Program-made: the position numbers and the translations under genes
Origin: Apibacter mensalis
GTDB taxonomy: Bacteria > Bacteroidota > Bacteroidia > Flavobacteriales > Weeksellaceae
NCBI RefSeq assembly: GCF_001418685.1
Contig: NZ_LIVM01000010.1
Coordinates: 1 to 64,000, forward strand
DNA: 64,000 nt
Direction of reading: 5' to 3'
The notes under the pieces: generated by a model
Told to the model about the DNA's origin: nothing
The model's database searches: none
The model's input: the letters and a program-made list of their open reading frames with translations, nothing else
Shown: positions 26,682 to 36,899 of the stretch, piece after piece
Position numbering within the stretch: the stretch's first letter is position 1
Layout of the letters: every line of letters begins with the position of its first letter

Positions 26682-28565
26682 ATGGCAAAAGGAAATATCA
26701 ATGTATCGGTTGAAAATATTTTTCCGCTGATCAAAAAGTTTTTATACAACGATCACGAAATATTCTTACGTGAGCTGGTATCCAATGCTACCGATGCTAC
26801 TTTAAAACTTAAACATTTATCAAATATTGGAGAAACTAAAGTTGAATATGGAAATCCAATTATAGAAATCAAAATAAATAAAGAAGATAAAACTCTTCAC
26901 ATAATTGATCAAGGAATCGGGATGACTGAAGAGGAAGTTCAAAAGTATATTAATGAAGTTGCATTTTCAGGGGCGGAAGATTTTATTTCTAAACACAAAG
27001 ATGCTGAAAAAGAAGGAATTATCGGACATTTCGGTCTAGGTTTCTATTCTGCTTTTATGGTTGCTGACAAAGTGGAAATAATCACCAAATCATATACAGA
27101 TGCTCCGGCAGTACAGTGGGTTTGCGACGGAAGTCCTCAATTTGATTTAGGTCCTTCCGATAAAAAAGATCGAGGTACTGAAATCATCTTACATATTGCA
27201 GAAGATTCTTCAGAATTTTTAGAAGAATATAAAATTCGTGAGCTGTTATTAAAATATAATCGCTTTATGCCAATTCCGATTAAATTTGGAACTAAGGAAG
27301 AAACTTTACCCTTACCGGAAGGTGCCGATAAAGATGCTAAACCTGAAAAAGTTATAGTTGATGATATTATTAATAATCCCAATCCCGCATGGACCAAATC
27401 ACCTTCAGAACTGAAAGATGAGGATTATAAAGCATTTTATCACGAGTTGTATCCGATGCAATTTGACGAACCGTTATTTTACATTCATTTGAATGTAGAC
27501 TATCCGTTTCATTTAACGGGAATTTTATTCTTTCCTAAATTAGCTAATAATTTAAATTTAGATAAAGACAAAATTCAACTGTATCAAAATCAAGTTTTTG
27601 TTACCGATGAAGTTAAAGGGATCGTTCCTGATTTCTTAATGTTATTGAGAGGAGTTATTGATTCTCCGGATATTCCATTAAATGTATCTCGTTCTTACCT
27701 GCAAGCTGACGGTGCAGTTAAGAAAATTTCTTCTTACATCACTAAAAAAGTAGCTGATAAAATGGTTTCCCTAATCAATGAAAACCGCGAAGATTTTGAA
27801 AAGAAATGGAATGATATTAAGGTAGTTATAGAATACGGAATGATTTCCGAAGAGAAATTCTATGAAAAATCAGATAAATTTGCACTTTACCCTACGGTAG
27901 ATCATATTTACTATACTTTTGATGAATTAAAAGATAAGATTAAAGACCAACAGACCGATAAAGATGGTAAATTAGTGATCTTATATGCATCTAACTTAGA
28001 TGAACAAGATCAATACATTCAAACAGCGAAGCAAAAGGGCTACGAAGTATTGTTGTTGGATTCTCCTATAGTTCCTCATTTAATTCAAAAATTGGAAACC
28101 TCCAAAGAAAATATTTCTTTTGTGCGAGTAGATGCAGATCATATCAATAATCTTATAAAAAAAGATGAAAATACGGTTTCCATTTTAACCGATGAAGAAA
28201 AAGAAACCCTTAAAAAAGAAATTGAAGAAAATATAGATTCTAAAACCTATACCATTTCTTTGGAAAATTTGAGTAAGGAGGATGCTCCATTTATTTTGAC
28301 TCAACCGGAATTCATGCGTAGAATGAAAGATATGCAACAAGTAGGCGGAGGAATGTTTGGAATGATGGGTAATTTTCCCGAAACTTATAATCTTGTTATA
28401 AATACGAATAGTCCTTTAGCTTCCGAAATCTTAAAAAAAGATAATAAAGGTGAAAAAGCGTCTATTATTAAACAGGCATTAGATTTAGCTAAACTTTCTC
28501 AAAATATATTAAAAGGCAAAGATCTCACCGATTTTATTAAGCGAAGCTATGAAATGATTAAATAA
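26682..28565 (+). CDS. htpG: Chaperone protein HtpG (Hsp90)
   Basis: The 627-residue protein has the Hsp90 ATP-binding (GHKL) domain: FLRELVSNATDAT (E31, N35), DQGIGMTEEEV and GHFGLGFYSAFMVAD. The middle domain contains GILFFPK and the conserved GVIDSPDIPLNVSRSYLQ, and a C-terminal dimerisation domain follows. It is a cytosolic ATP-driven chaperone. The gene is alone and ends at a strong terminator (28585-28614). Confidence 0.97.
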   Translation: MAKGNINVSVENIFPLIKKFLYNDHEIFLRELVSNATDATLKLKHLSNIGETKVEYGNPIIEIKINKEDKTLHIIDQGIGMTEEEVQKYINEVAFSGAEDFISKHKDAEKEGIIGHFGLGFYSAFMVADKVEIITKSYTDAPAVQWVCDGSPQFDLGPSDKKDRGTEIILHIAEDSSEFLEEYKIRELLLKYNRFMPIPIKFGTKEETLPLPEGADKDAKPEKVIVDDIINNPNPAWTKSPSELKDEDYKAFYHELYPMQFDEPLFYIHLNVDYPFHLTGILFFPKLANNLNLDKDKIQLYQNQVFVTDEVKGIVPDFLMLLRGVIDSPDIPLNVSRSYLQADGAVKKISSYITKKVADKMVSLINENREDFEKKWNDIKVVIEYGMISEEKFYEKSDKFALYPTVDHIYYTFDELKDKIKDQQTDKDGKLVILYASNLDEQDQYIQTAKQKGYEVLLLDSPIVPHLIQKLETSKENISFVRVDADHINNLIKKDENTVSILTDEEKETLKKEIEENIDSKTYTISLENLSKEDAPFILTQPEFMRRMKDMQQVGGGMFGMMGNFPETYNLVINTNSPLASEILKKDNKGEKASIIKQALDLAKLSQNILKGKDLTDFIKRSYEMIK

Positions 28566-28584
28566 TAGTAATTCTATTCTATAT

Positions 28585-28614
28585 AAAAAGCCATTCTAAT
28601 AAGAATGGCTTTTT
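28585..28614. terminator. Bidirectional terminator after htpG
   Basis: A perfect 13-bp stem (28585-28597 with 28602-28614) with a 4-base loop has A-runs on the left and T-runs on the right, so it can stop transcription from htpG and from the convergent DUF4197 gene. Confidence 0.88.
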
Positions 28615-28757
28615 AATTTTCGTTTTTATTTAATAAGTAATTTTAAATTTAGAATATTTCATTTCCGATGTAGTCTGTTAATTATTCTAAACGTATAAAA
28701 TTTATTACATATATAAATTAGATAAATTTTTAAATCAGTAAGTTTTCTAATTACAAA

Positions 28758-29462
28758 CTATTTAATTAAAGATTCAATAAGATTAGAAGAAAAATTTGAA
28801 TGGTTTACTTCATATTCTTCGGCTACTTGGAAAAATCCATTAACAATTTGACTAGTGGCATAACTTGCAATCGAATTATTTTTGTTTTCAATTGTTGAAG
28901 CATTATTTCCGGTAATTATAGCTAAAGCATTTTGAACTCTTTTATCATTTAATGCAGAATTTACTAAAGTGGTTACTCCACTGCTATTTAATTCATTTTC
29001 AACTTCGGGTTGTATAGTAGCGATAAACTTAGCCTCTGTTTTCTTTTTTAAATATTGAGTAGCTGCTCCCTTTCCACCTGTTATAATAGATGCAGCATCT
29101 AATGGAGTAATATCATTAATCGCAGAATTAATGATAGGCTTAAGTAATTTAACCGAAGATTGAGCAGCTTTTCCAATATTTTGCTTTTCATTTTCTACAA
29201 TATTGGATAATCCTAACGCTTCAAGCTTCGTATTAATCTCCCTAAGCTCATCAGGTAATGCTTCCTCCATTTTTGTATTAATTAAGAACGATCCGGTGTC
29301 TTTTAATACTAATAAACTTTGATTGGTACTGGCAGTAAGAATTTTTTTTACTGCATTTAAGGCAGCTTGATTAGTAGGTGATTTTTTTTGACAGCTACCT
29401 AATTGAAAACCTAGCATAAAAATAAAAAGCAACCCGATTTTAGAAAAAACTGTATAATTCAT
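28758..29462 (-). CDS. DUF4197 lipoprotein
   Basis: The 234-residue protein has a lipoprotein signal (LLFIFMLGFQLGSC, C24). The body is mostly helical and contains KLLKPIINSAINDITPLDAASIITGG and a C-terminal FFQVAEEYEVNHS, as in DUF4197 proteins of Bacteroidota and Proteobacteria. The function is unknown; it is attached to a membrane facing the periplasm. It has a -7 box (29489-29496). Confidence 0.88.
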   Translation of the reverse strand: MNYTVFSKIGLLFIFMLGFQLGSCQKKSPTNQAALNAVKKILTASTNQSLLVLKDTGSFLINTKMEEALPDELREINTKLEALGLSNIVENEKQNIGKAAQSSVKLLKPIINSAINDITPLDAASIITGGKGAATQYLKKKTEAKFIATIQPEVENELNSSGVTTLVNSALNDKRVQNALAIITGNNASTIENKNNSIASYATSQIVNGFFQVAEEYEVNHSNFSSNLIESLIK

Positions 29463-29488
29463 AAATTTTATTATTTGAAAATAAAAGG

Positions 29489-29496
29489 CAAAAATA
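29489..29496 (-). promoter_or_regulatory. -7 box of the DUF4197 gene
   Basis: On the minus strand TATTTTTG matches TAnnTTTG, 26 bases before the start codon. No clear -33 TTG. Confidence 0.45.
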
Positions 29497-29571
29497 CTAT
29501 TATATTTGAATAATAGTTAATAATTAACCTAATTAACTTTTAAGTAACTCGATAAAACTTAGTAAAATTTA

Positions 29572-31356
29572 TTACTTAGCCTCAAAATAGTTTAGTATAA
29601 TTGTTGTTCTTTTATCTCCAATGAGCTTTTGAATTTCAGTCTTATCAGCCTGTCTTATAGCTGAAACGGATTTAAAATGATTAAGGAGTATTTCAATGGT
29701 TTTTTTTCCGATACCGGGAATTGTTTCCAACTCGGTGGTAAATGTTTTTTTACTTCTTTTATTTCTGTGTCTGGTAATTCCATATCTATGCGCTTCATCT
29801 CGCACTTTTTGTAATACTTTTAAGGTTTCAGAGGTTTTATCTAAATATAAAGGGATTGAATCGTGGGGAAAATAGAGCTCCTCTAGTCTTTTAGCAATGC
29901 CAATAATTGGTATTTTTCCTGCTAAACCGAGTAATTCTAATGATTGATAAGCAGAGCTCAATTGTCCTTTACCCCCATCAATTAATATAAGTTGAGGTAA
30001 TTCATTGTTTTCTTGCAATTGCCTTTTGTACCTCCGGTAAATAACCTCCTTCATAGTAGCAAAATCATTTGGCCCTTCAACGGTTTTAACATTAAAAATA
30101 CGATATTCTTTTTTACTCGGTCTGCCATTTCTGAATACAACACAGGCAGAAACCGGATTAGTTCCTTGAATATTTGAATTATCAAAACCTTCAATCAATC
30201 GCGGTTCTTCGGGAAGATGTAAAAGGGTTTTCATTTCAGCCATAATTCGATTGGAGTGTCGTTCCGGATCTACAATTTTAGCCTGCTTAATCATTTCTAA
30301 CCTATATTCCTTAGCATTTCTTTCAGATAATTCTAAAATTTTCTTTTTATCCCCTATTTTGGGAATATACAATTTAACATCAGGTATTTTCAGGTCTACA
30401 GAAAATGGAATATATATAATTTTTGATGCAGAATTAAATTTTTTCCTTATTTCTATCATACTTTTTTGAAGTATTTCCTCATCCGGCTCATCAAGCTGCT
30501 TTTTAATTTCTGTCGTATAGGATTGAATGATTCTACCCTTAACGATTTTAAAATAATTAACGTAAGCGGCAGATTCATCTGAAGTAATTCCGAAAACATC
30601 CACATTAGAAATAGTTGGAGAAATAACGGTTGATTTTGCCTGATATTTTTCTAATACATCCAGTTTTTCCTTAATTTGCTGGGCTTTTTCATATTCCATT
30701 TTTTGAGAATACTGAATCATTTTTTTTCGTAAGGAAGCTAACGGTTCGTTAATGTTCCCTTTAATAATATCCCTTATTTCTTTGATATTATCTAAATATT
30801 CTTCAAGGGACTGATTTTCTTCACAGGGCCCTAAACAGTTATGGATATGATATTCAAGACAAACCGAAAATTTATGTGATTGTATTTTTTCTTGGGATAA
30901 ATCTAAATTACAGCTTCTCAGTGGATAAATACTTTTAATTAACTCTAATAATGTCTTAGCAACCACTACGGAGCTATAGGGTCCATAATATTCAGAGCCG
31001 TCTTGTATTAACTTTCTGGTTAGAAAAACTCTTGGAAATGGTTCGTTCTTAATACAAATACAAGGATAGGTCTTGTCATCTTTCAAGCGGATATTATATC
31101 GAGGCTGAAATTCTTTAATTAGATTATTTTCCAATAACAAGGCATCATATTCAGTATCTACGATAGTAATTTTTAAATTTTTAATTTTAGAAACCAGAAC
31201 TTTAGTTTTACCCACGTGTTCTTTATTAAAATAAGAAGAAACCCTTTTTTTTAAATTTTTAGCCTTTCCAACATATAAAATTTTCTGATTTTCATCAAAA
31301 AATTGATAAATTCCAGGTTTGTTAGGTAATGTTTTTAACTGAAGTTCTAATGACAT
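29572..31356 (-). CDS. uvrC: Excinuclease ABC subunit C
   Basis: The 594-residue protein has the expected order: GIY-YIG nuclease domain (GIY at 15-17, YVG at 28-30), a UVR-type helical segment (KMEYEKAQQIKEKL, residues about 215-228), the RNase H-like C-terminal nuclease (IEGFDNSNIQGTNPV and LILIDGGKGQLSSA), and a helix-hairpin-helix end (IPGIGKKTIEILLNHF). It makes both incisions around damage in nucleotide excision repair. uvrA and uvrB are not in the window. A -7 box lies at 31380-31387. Confidence 0.97.
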   Translation of the reverse strand: MSLELQLKTLPNKPGIYQFFDENQKILYVGKAKNLKKRVSSYFNKEHVGKTKVLVSKIKNLKITIVDTEYDALLLENNLIKEFQPRYNIRLKDDKTYPCICIKNEPFPRVFLTRKLIQDGSEYYGPYSSVVVAKTLLELIKSIYPLRSCNLDLSQEKIQSHKFSVCLEYHIHNCLGPCEENQSLEEYLDNIKEIRDIIKGNINEPLASLRKKMIQYSQKMEYEKAQQIKEKLDVLEKYQAKSTVISPTISNVDVFGITSDESAAYVNYFKIVKGRIIQSYTTEIKKQLDEPDEEILQKSMIEIRKKFNSASKIIYIPFSVDLKIPDVKLYIPKIGDKKKILELSERNAKEYRLEMIKQAKIVDPERHSNRIMAEMKTLLHLPEEPRLIEGFDNSNIQGTNPVSACVVFRNGRPSKKEYRIFNVKTVEGPNDFATMKEVIYRRYKRQLQENNELPQLILIDGGKGQLSSAYQSLELLGLAGKIPIIGIAKRLEELYFPHDSIPLYLDKTSETLKVLQKVRDEAHRYGITRHRNKRSKKTFTTELETIPGIGKKTIEILLNHFKSVSAIRQADKTEIQKLIGDKRTTIILNYFEAK

Positions 31357-31379
31357 GTATATTATTGAAATTTCCTATT

Positions 31380-31387
31380 CAAAAGTA
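31380..31387 (-). promoter_or_regulatory. -7 box of uvrC
   Basis: TACTTTTG on the minus strand, 23 bases before the uvrC ATG. No clear -33 TTG. Confidence 0.45.
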
Positions 31388-31526
31388 TGCATAAGCAATT
31401 TAATAAATATCTAAGAAAAATATGCCAAACTCATCCATTATGATTGATTTATTTTTGTAGAATATAATCATATTTTTTTGAGTATTTTATCTTATTATCA
31501 GCATATGTTTTAATTCTATATGAAAA

Positions 31527-32807
31527 TTAAAAATCATATTTATCTATCCACAAATTTTTAAGATATTCCCTTAGTTTATTTTCTCTTGGATTATTTCCGG
31601 GATGATAAAAGGTTTTTTGAGAAGCTTCTTCCGGTAAAAATTCTTGATAAACAAAATTTCCATGATAGTCATGGGCATATTTATAATCTGAACCATAATT
31701 TAGCTCTTTCATTAATTGAGTGGGTGCATTTCTTAAAGGAAGAGGCACCGGCAAATTTCCGGTTGATCTTACATAAGATAAGGCTGAATTAATTGCTAAA
31801 TAGGAAGTGTTAGATTTCGGAGAAGTAGCCAAATATATAGCACATTGACTCAATAAAATTCTTGCCTCAGGGTTCCCTATTACATTAATTGCCTGAAATG
31901 TATTATTTGCTAAAATCAATGCGGTAGGATTAGCCATTCCTATATCTTCAGATGCTGAAATAATCATTCTCCTGGCAATAAATTTAATGTCTTCTCCTCC
32001 ATCTAGCATTCTGGCCAACCAATATACGGCAGCATTTGGATCTGAACCGCGTATTGATTTTATAAATGCTGAAATGATATCATAATGTTGTTCTCCGTCC
32101 TTATCATATAAAGCCATATTTTGTTGTATGACTTTTTTTATTTCTTCATTATTGATATGTATTTCATTCTGATCACTAAATTGTTGAATTACTAAATCCA
32201 AACTGTTTAACAATTTTCTTGCATCTCCTCCTGAATAGTGAATTAATGCTTCTTCTTCTTCAATGATAATTTTCTTTTTAGATAAAACTTCATCTTCGGT
32301 TATAGCCCTTTGCAGTAAGTTTGATAAGGCTTTCTTATCTAAATGATAAAGTGTATATATTTGACATCGAGATAAAAGGGCCGAAACAACTTCAAAACTG
32401 GGATTTTCTGTGGTAGCTCCAATTAAAACGATCCACCCTTTTTCCACAGCCTGTAATAAGCTGTCTTGTTGCGACTTATTGAATCGGTGTATCTCATCAA
32501 TAAACAAAATAGGGCTTTTTCCTGTAAACAGGTTTTGATTTTTAGCCTTTTCAATTACTTCTCTTACTTCCTTAACACCTGAGCTTACTGCACTAAGTGT
32601 ATAATAATCCCTCTTAGATTCATGAGCTATAATTTCTGCAAGAGTTGTTTTGCCGGTTCCCGGGGGACCCCAAAAAATCATGGAAGCCAAATTTCCGCTA
32701 TCCACCATTCTTTTAATTGGTCCATCTTTTCCAATTAAATGATTTTGATATTGATAATCTTGAAGGGTATTTGGACGCATTCTTTCTGCTAAAGGTGACT
32801 GGCTCAT
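31527..32807 (-). CDS. rarA: Replication-associated recombination protein A (MgsA)
   Basis: The 426-residue AAA+ ATPase has Walker A GPPGTGKTT (K53), Walker B LFIDEIHRF (D104, E105), sensor GATTENPSFEV, and a C-terminal tetramerisation region with PVPLPLRNAPTQLMKELNYG and YAHDYHGNF. It acts at stalled replication forks, opening duplex ends and interacting with SSB. It lies 170 bases upstream of uvrC on the same strand, both genes serving repair, though transcription appears separate. Confidence 0.96.
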   Translation of the reverse strand: MSQSPLAERMRPNTLQDYQYQNHLIGKDGPIKRMVDSGNLASMIFWGPPGTGKTTLAEIIAHESKRDYYTLSAVSSGVKEVREVIEKAKNQNLFTGKSPILFIDEIHRFNKSQQDSLLQAVEKGWIVLIGATTENPSFEVVSALLSRCQIYTLYHLDKKALSNLLQRAITEDEVLSKKKIIIEEEEALIHYSGGDARKLLNSLDLVIQQFSDQNEIHINNEEIKKVIQQNMALYDKDGEQHYDIISAFIKSIRGSDPNAAVYWLARMLDGGEDIKFIARRMIISASEDIGMANPTALILANNTFQAINVIGNPEARILLSQCAIYLATSPKSNTSYLAINSALSYVRSTGNLPVPLPLRNAPTQLMKELNYGSDYKYAHDYHGNFVYQEFLPEEASQKTFYHPGNNPRENKLREYLKNLWIDKYDF

Positions 32808-33045
32808 CCTGTTTTTTAATGATATTTAACGTAATTTATTTATTTCCAATCCAAATTTTTATAGTTATAAGCAATAAATTTCCCAATTCTTACTTCGAGT
32901 ATTTTTCTTAAACTTTACAAAATAATTCTGAAAATTATTTCTTTTATCTTAAAATCAAAAAAAAGAAACTATGCAAGTCTTAAAGTAGATAACTTATACT
33001 ATTTTTTGTATCATAGATAATATACTTTATATAAGTTTTATTCAA

Positions 33046-33438
33046 CTAATTACTTTTATAAAGTGTTTTACCATCTTTTTCTAAGATATATTTGTCATTA
33101 ACTTTTTTTATTTCCCAACTCTCGTTTTTCCATTTGTTATTATTTATCTTGTGAACAACCACCGAACCGGATATTTCTGTAGAAAATATTTCAATTTGGT
33201 TATAATCTACAAGTATATAAGCTGCTTGAGTTGAAGCAGCAGAAACAGGTTTTAATTTAATTCCTTCCGTGAAAGGTTGAATACACTCATTCTTAGTTTG
33301 AGACCATTGTGATCCGGTAGATCTTTTACATCCATGTTCATCCGCATCATTCCCTACTATAAAAGTATTGATATTATTTTTCGATGAACAAGATAGCAAA
33401 TTAAAAATAGTACTTAAAATTAATAAAAATGATTTCAT
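33046..33438 (-). CDS. Small lipoprotein, unknown function
   Basis: The 130-residue protein has a lipoprotein signal with C17 (FNLLSC). A Cys-rich motif DEHGCKRSTGSQWSQTKNEC (residues about 33-52) is followed by IQPFTEGIKL and a beta-rich C-terminus. The G-C-x-x-S-x-G-x-x-W-S...C pattern recurs in small secreted proteins of Bacteroidota, but I know no function for it. It is directly downstream of the GH3-family gene (2-base gap), so they probably share an mRNA. Confidence 0.7.
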   Translation of the reverse strand: MKSFLLILSTIFNLLSCSSKNNINTFIVGNDADEHGCKRSTGSQWSQTKNECIQPFTEGIKLKPVSAASTQAAYILVDYNQIEIFSTEISGSVVVHKINNNKWKNESWEIKKVNDKYILEKDGKTLYKSN

Positions 33439-33440
33439 TA

Positions 33441-34970
33441 TTAAAGTTTTTTTGATAATTTAAAATCCAGGTTCAAGAGTGAGTCCAAATATTCCCTATC
33501 ATTGGCTAAACGGGGAATTTTATTTTGACCACCCAATTTGCCTCTTTGCTTCATCCAATCATAAAAAAGATGGGGCCTTGCTGAGTGTACTTTGGGCATA
33601 CTTAACGTCATATTATTGTATCTTTTAGCTTCATAATCAGAATTTAGTTTTTGTAATTCATTATCTAATACTTCTGTAAATTTTTCAAGAGAATCCGGTT
33701 GACGCGCAAATTCTACAATCCACTCATGCGAACCTTTTTCTTTTCCTTTCATAAATATAGGTCCGGCCGTGTATTCTGAAATTATTGCATGAGTTTCTTT
33801 TTCCGCTTGTTTTAGCGCCTTTTCAGCATTTTCAACCATCAACTCCTCTCCAAAAGCATTTATATAAAATTTAGTTCTTCCTGTAACCCTAATTCGGTAA
33901 GGGGTTTTAGATACAAATTTAACCGTATCTCCTATAATATACCTCCAAAGACCGCCATTAGTTGTTATAACTAATGCATAATTAGTATGTAACCTTACGT
34001 CTTCTAAAGATAAAAGAGTCGGATTATCAGAATAAAATTCATCCATGGGAATAAACTCATAAAATATACCATAATCCAACATTAATAGCATGTCTTTACT
34101 TTCATTAGTATCTTGCATGGCAAAATAGCCTTCAGAAGCATTGTAAATTTCATAGTACTTAATAGGTCTGGAAAATATTGATGTATATTGTTCAAAATAA
34201 GGGGTGAAGCTTATTCCTCCGTGAAAAAAACATTCAACATTGGGCCATATTTCATCAATATATTTTTTATCTGTAGCTTCTAATACTTTCCTTAATAGTA
34301 CCATCATCCAAGAAGGAACTCCGGTAAAGCTTCCAACATCTTGCTTAATTACCTGCTCAACAATAGCCGGTAACTTGATTTCCCAATCTTTTAAAAGAGA
34401 GACCTCTTTATCTGGTGTGCTTTTCCATTCTGCCCAAAAGGGTAGATTGTCTATTAATACAGCAGATAAATCTCCATATTTTGAATCAAAACCAGTATAA
34501 TTTTCCCTGGTCCCTCCCAGTCTTAAATTTTTACATTCAAAAATTTTAGTTTCCGGATTATGGTAGGAATACATGGAAAATAAATCTTTTCCGGCTTTGT
34601 AATGACATTCATGTAAACTATCTTCAGTAATAGGAATAAATTTACTTTTTGCGTTAGTAGTACCGGAAGATTTTGCATACCACTTAATTAATCCGGGCCA
34701 TATAACGTTCTTTTCGCCTTTTCGTGCCCTTGTTATATAAGGTTCAAAATCTTCATAATGTACAAGAGGAACTTGATTTTTAAAATCCTTATATGATGTT
34801 ATTTGTTTAAATTTATATTTTTTACCGTATTCTGTATCTTTTGCCTTATATAAAAGGGAAATTAGTACGGCATTTTGGGCATCTTCAGGATTATTTATGA
34901 ACATTTCCATTTGCTTAACCCTTTTTTTTACATACCATTGGATAAAGGTATTTACAATTCCTGATACCAT
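33441..34970 (-). CDS. GH3 auxin-responsive-promoter family protein (acyl-adenylate ligase fold)
   Basis: The 509-residue protein belongs to the GH3 family of the ANL adenylating superfamily. Visible motifs are YAKSSGTTNAKSKFIPIT (the phosphate loop), EIYNASEGYFAMQD, and a later TNGGLWRYIIGDTVKF, with the hinge region RTKFYINAFGEEL. Plant GH3 enzymes join amino acids to jasmonate or auxin. Bacteroidota homologues have no assigned substrate; an amide or ester ligase on a carboxylic acid is plausible. The lipoprotein gene follows in the same operon, and an acyl-CoA ligase of the same superfamily is divergent. Confidence 0.88.
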   Translation of the reverse strand: MVSGIVNTFIQWYVKKRVKQMEMFINNPEDAQNAVLISLLYKAKDTEYGKKYKFKQITSYKDFKNQVPLVHYEDFEPYITRARKGEKNVIWPGLIKWYAKSSGTTNAKSKFIPITEDSLHECHYKAGKDLFSMYSYHNPETKIFECKNLRLGGTRENYTGFDSKYGDLSAVLIDNLPFWAEWKSTPDKEVSLLKDWEIKLPAIVEQVIKQDVGSFTGVPSWMMVLLRKVLEATDKKYIDEIWPNVECFFHGGISFTPYFEQYTSIFSRPIKYYEIYNASEGYFAMQDTNESKDMLLMLDYGIFYEFIPMDEFYSDNPTLLSLEDVRLHTNYALVITTNGGLWRYIIGDTVKFVSKTPYRIRVTGRTKFYINAFGEELMVENAEKALKQAEKETHAIISEYTAGPIFMKGKEKGSHEWIVEFARQPDSLEKFTEVLDNELQKLNSDYEAKRYNNMTLSMPKVHSARPHLFYDWMKQRGKLGGQNKIPRLANDREYLDSLLNLDFKLSKKL

Positions 34971-35144
34971 TTTATTACTAATTTTAGAATATAAAAATAC
35001 ATAATATTACTAAACCTAGCCTAAAATTAATCAATTTTTGAAATTATTAACATACCTTAATTTCAAAACTATTATATTATTCATAAATTTACGTTTCAAA
35101 ATTTTAGTATATCTTATTTTAAATTTCGATAATAAAAATTATAT

Positions 35145-36899
35145 ATGAATTTTTCACAAATTATACTTGATAATCAAGTATTATCTTCTAAAGTAGCCTT
35201 AAATTTTAAAGAAAATCATCAATGGAAATCTTATACTTGGCAAGAATTTACTAATTTAGTAAAACAAACGGCTAATGCTTTAAAATTTTTAGGTGCTAAA
35301 CCGGATGATAATATTGCCATATATGCTGATAATATGCCGCAATGGGTGATTTTAGATTTTGCGATTTTAAGTATTGGAGCTGTTACCGTTCCTATTTTTG
35401 CAACAATTAACTCAGAGCAGGCAGAATATATTATTGAAGAAGCTAACGTGAAAATTATTCTTGCGGGAAATGAAAAACAATATACTAATTGTTTAAAAAT
35501 TTACTCTAAGGGAACATCTCTTGAACATATTTTAGTAGCTAAAAATAATATTGAATTAAAAAGTAAATATTCTTATCATTTTTATCATTTGATTAAAGAT
35601 CAGCCTACAGATTATGAAGTAGCTTACAAAGATAAAGATGATATTGCATCTATTATTTATACTTCCGGAACAACCGGAGAACCTAAAGGTGTAATGCTCT
35701 CCCATGGAAATTTTATTGAGGCTTGCAATGCTCATAAAAGTTTTTTCGGCTTTAGTCCTAAAAATGAAAATTCTTTAGTTTTTTTACCTTTAAGTCATGT
35801 TTTCGAAAAATGTTGGAGCTCTTTTGTCCTTTCATGTGGAGGGCAAGTAAGTTTTTGTGAAAATCCAAAAGAAATTTCTCAATTTCTGATAGAAGTAAAA
35901 CCGACAGCGATGTGTTCGGTTCCTCGTTTTTTTCAAAAAATTTATATTTCCGTTAATGAGAAAATCCAAAACAGCCCTAAAATTCTTAAAAAACTGTTTA
36001 AATCCGCTTTAAATATTGGTAGTAAATATGCTAATTTAAAAAGAAATGACAAAAAAATACCTTTTTCATTAGCTGTACAATATAAAATAATTGATACTCT
36101 TTTTTTTAAAAAAATTAAAAAAAAATTGGGAGGAAATCTTTGGTTTATTCCTGTGGGGGGAGCGTCCATTAGTCCAGAAATAACTGAATTTTTTGATTCC
36201 ATTGGATTTCATTTACGTGTAGGATACGGGTTAACTGAAACTTCAGCAACTGTAGCAGCATTTCCTCTAAAAAACTATGAATATAATTCTGTTGGAAAAC
36301 CCATGACAGGAGTTCAAATACGTATCGGCGCTGAAAATGAAATTTTAATCAAAGGATACGGTGTTTTTAAAGGTTACTATAAGAAGGAAAAAGAAACTAA
36401 AGAAGCATTCACTGCTGACGGTTGGTTTAAAACGGGTGATGCAGGAAAATTTGATGATAACGGTAATTTAATTATTATTGACCGCATCAAAGATTTAATG
36501 AAAACTTCTAACGGAAAATATATTTGTCCACAACTGATTGAGAATCTATTGACTAATGATAATTTTATTGAAAAAGCTGTTGTTATAGGTGATAATAAGC
36601 CTTATGTTACCGCTTTATTAGTACCAAACTTTGAAGCTTTAAAACGTTTAGCAGATAGTCTTAATATTCATTTTAATTCTTATGATGAACTTATATCTAA
36701 TCAAAAAATAAAAGACCTATTTACTACTAGAATAAATCATATTCAGAAGCATTTATCCGAATTCGAAAAAATTAAAAAATTCCAACTACTTCCAATGGAT
36801 TTTAATATGGATCAAGGCGAAATTACACCTACTTTAAAAGTTAGACGTAAAATAGTGTTGGAGAAATTTAAATTTCTGATTGAAGATATGTATAATTAA
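35145..36899 (+). CDS. Long-chain fatty acid-CoA ligase (AMP-forming)
   Basis: The 584-residue enzyme has the ANL core motifs: phosphate loop IIYTSGTTGEPKGVMLSHGN, FLPLSHVFEK, the GYGLTETSAT adenine-binding motif, GWFKTGDAGKF and the hinge DRIKDLMKTSNGKYI. The length and the KDLMKTSNGKYI box match FadD15/long-chain acyl-CoA synthetases. It activates fatty acids through acyl-AMP to CoA thioesters for degradation or lipid synthesis. It is divergent from the GH3-family gene with 174 bases between. Confidence 0.93.
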   Translation: MNFSQIILDNQVLSSKVALNFKENHQWKSYTWQEFTNLVKQTANALKFLGAKPDDNIAIYADNMPQWVILDFAILSIGAVTVPIFATINSEQAEYIIEEANVKIILAGNEKQYTNCLKIYSKGTSLEHILVAKNNIELKSKYSYHFYHLIKDQPTDYEVAYKDKDDIASIIYTSGTTGEPKGVMLSHGNFIEACNAHKSFFGFSPKNENSLVFLPLSHVFEKCWSSFVLSCGGQVSFCENPKEISQFLIEVKPTAMCSVPRFFQKIYISVNEKIQNSPKILKKLFKSALNIGSKYANLKRNDKKIPFSLAVQYKIIDTLFFKKIKKKLGGNLWFIPVGGASISPEITEFFDSIGFHLRVGYGLTETSATVAAFPLKNYEYNSVGKPMTGVQIRIGAENEILIKGYGVFKGYYKKEKETKEAFTADGWFKTGDAGKFDDNGNLIIIDRIKDLMKTSNGKYICPQLIENLLTNDNFIEKAVVIGDNKPYVTALLVPNFEALKRLADSLNIHFNSYDELISNQKIKDLFTTRINHIQKHLSEFEKIKKFQLLPMDFNMDQGEITPTLKVRRKIVLEKFKFLIEDMYN

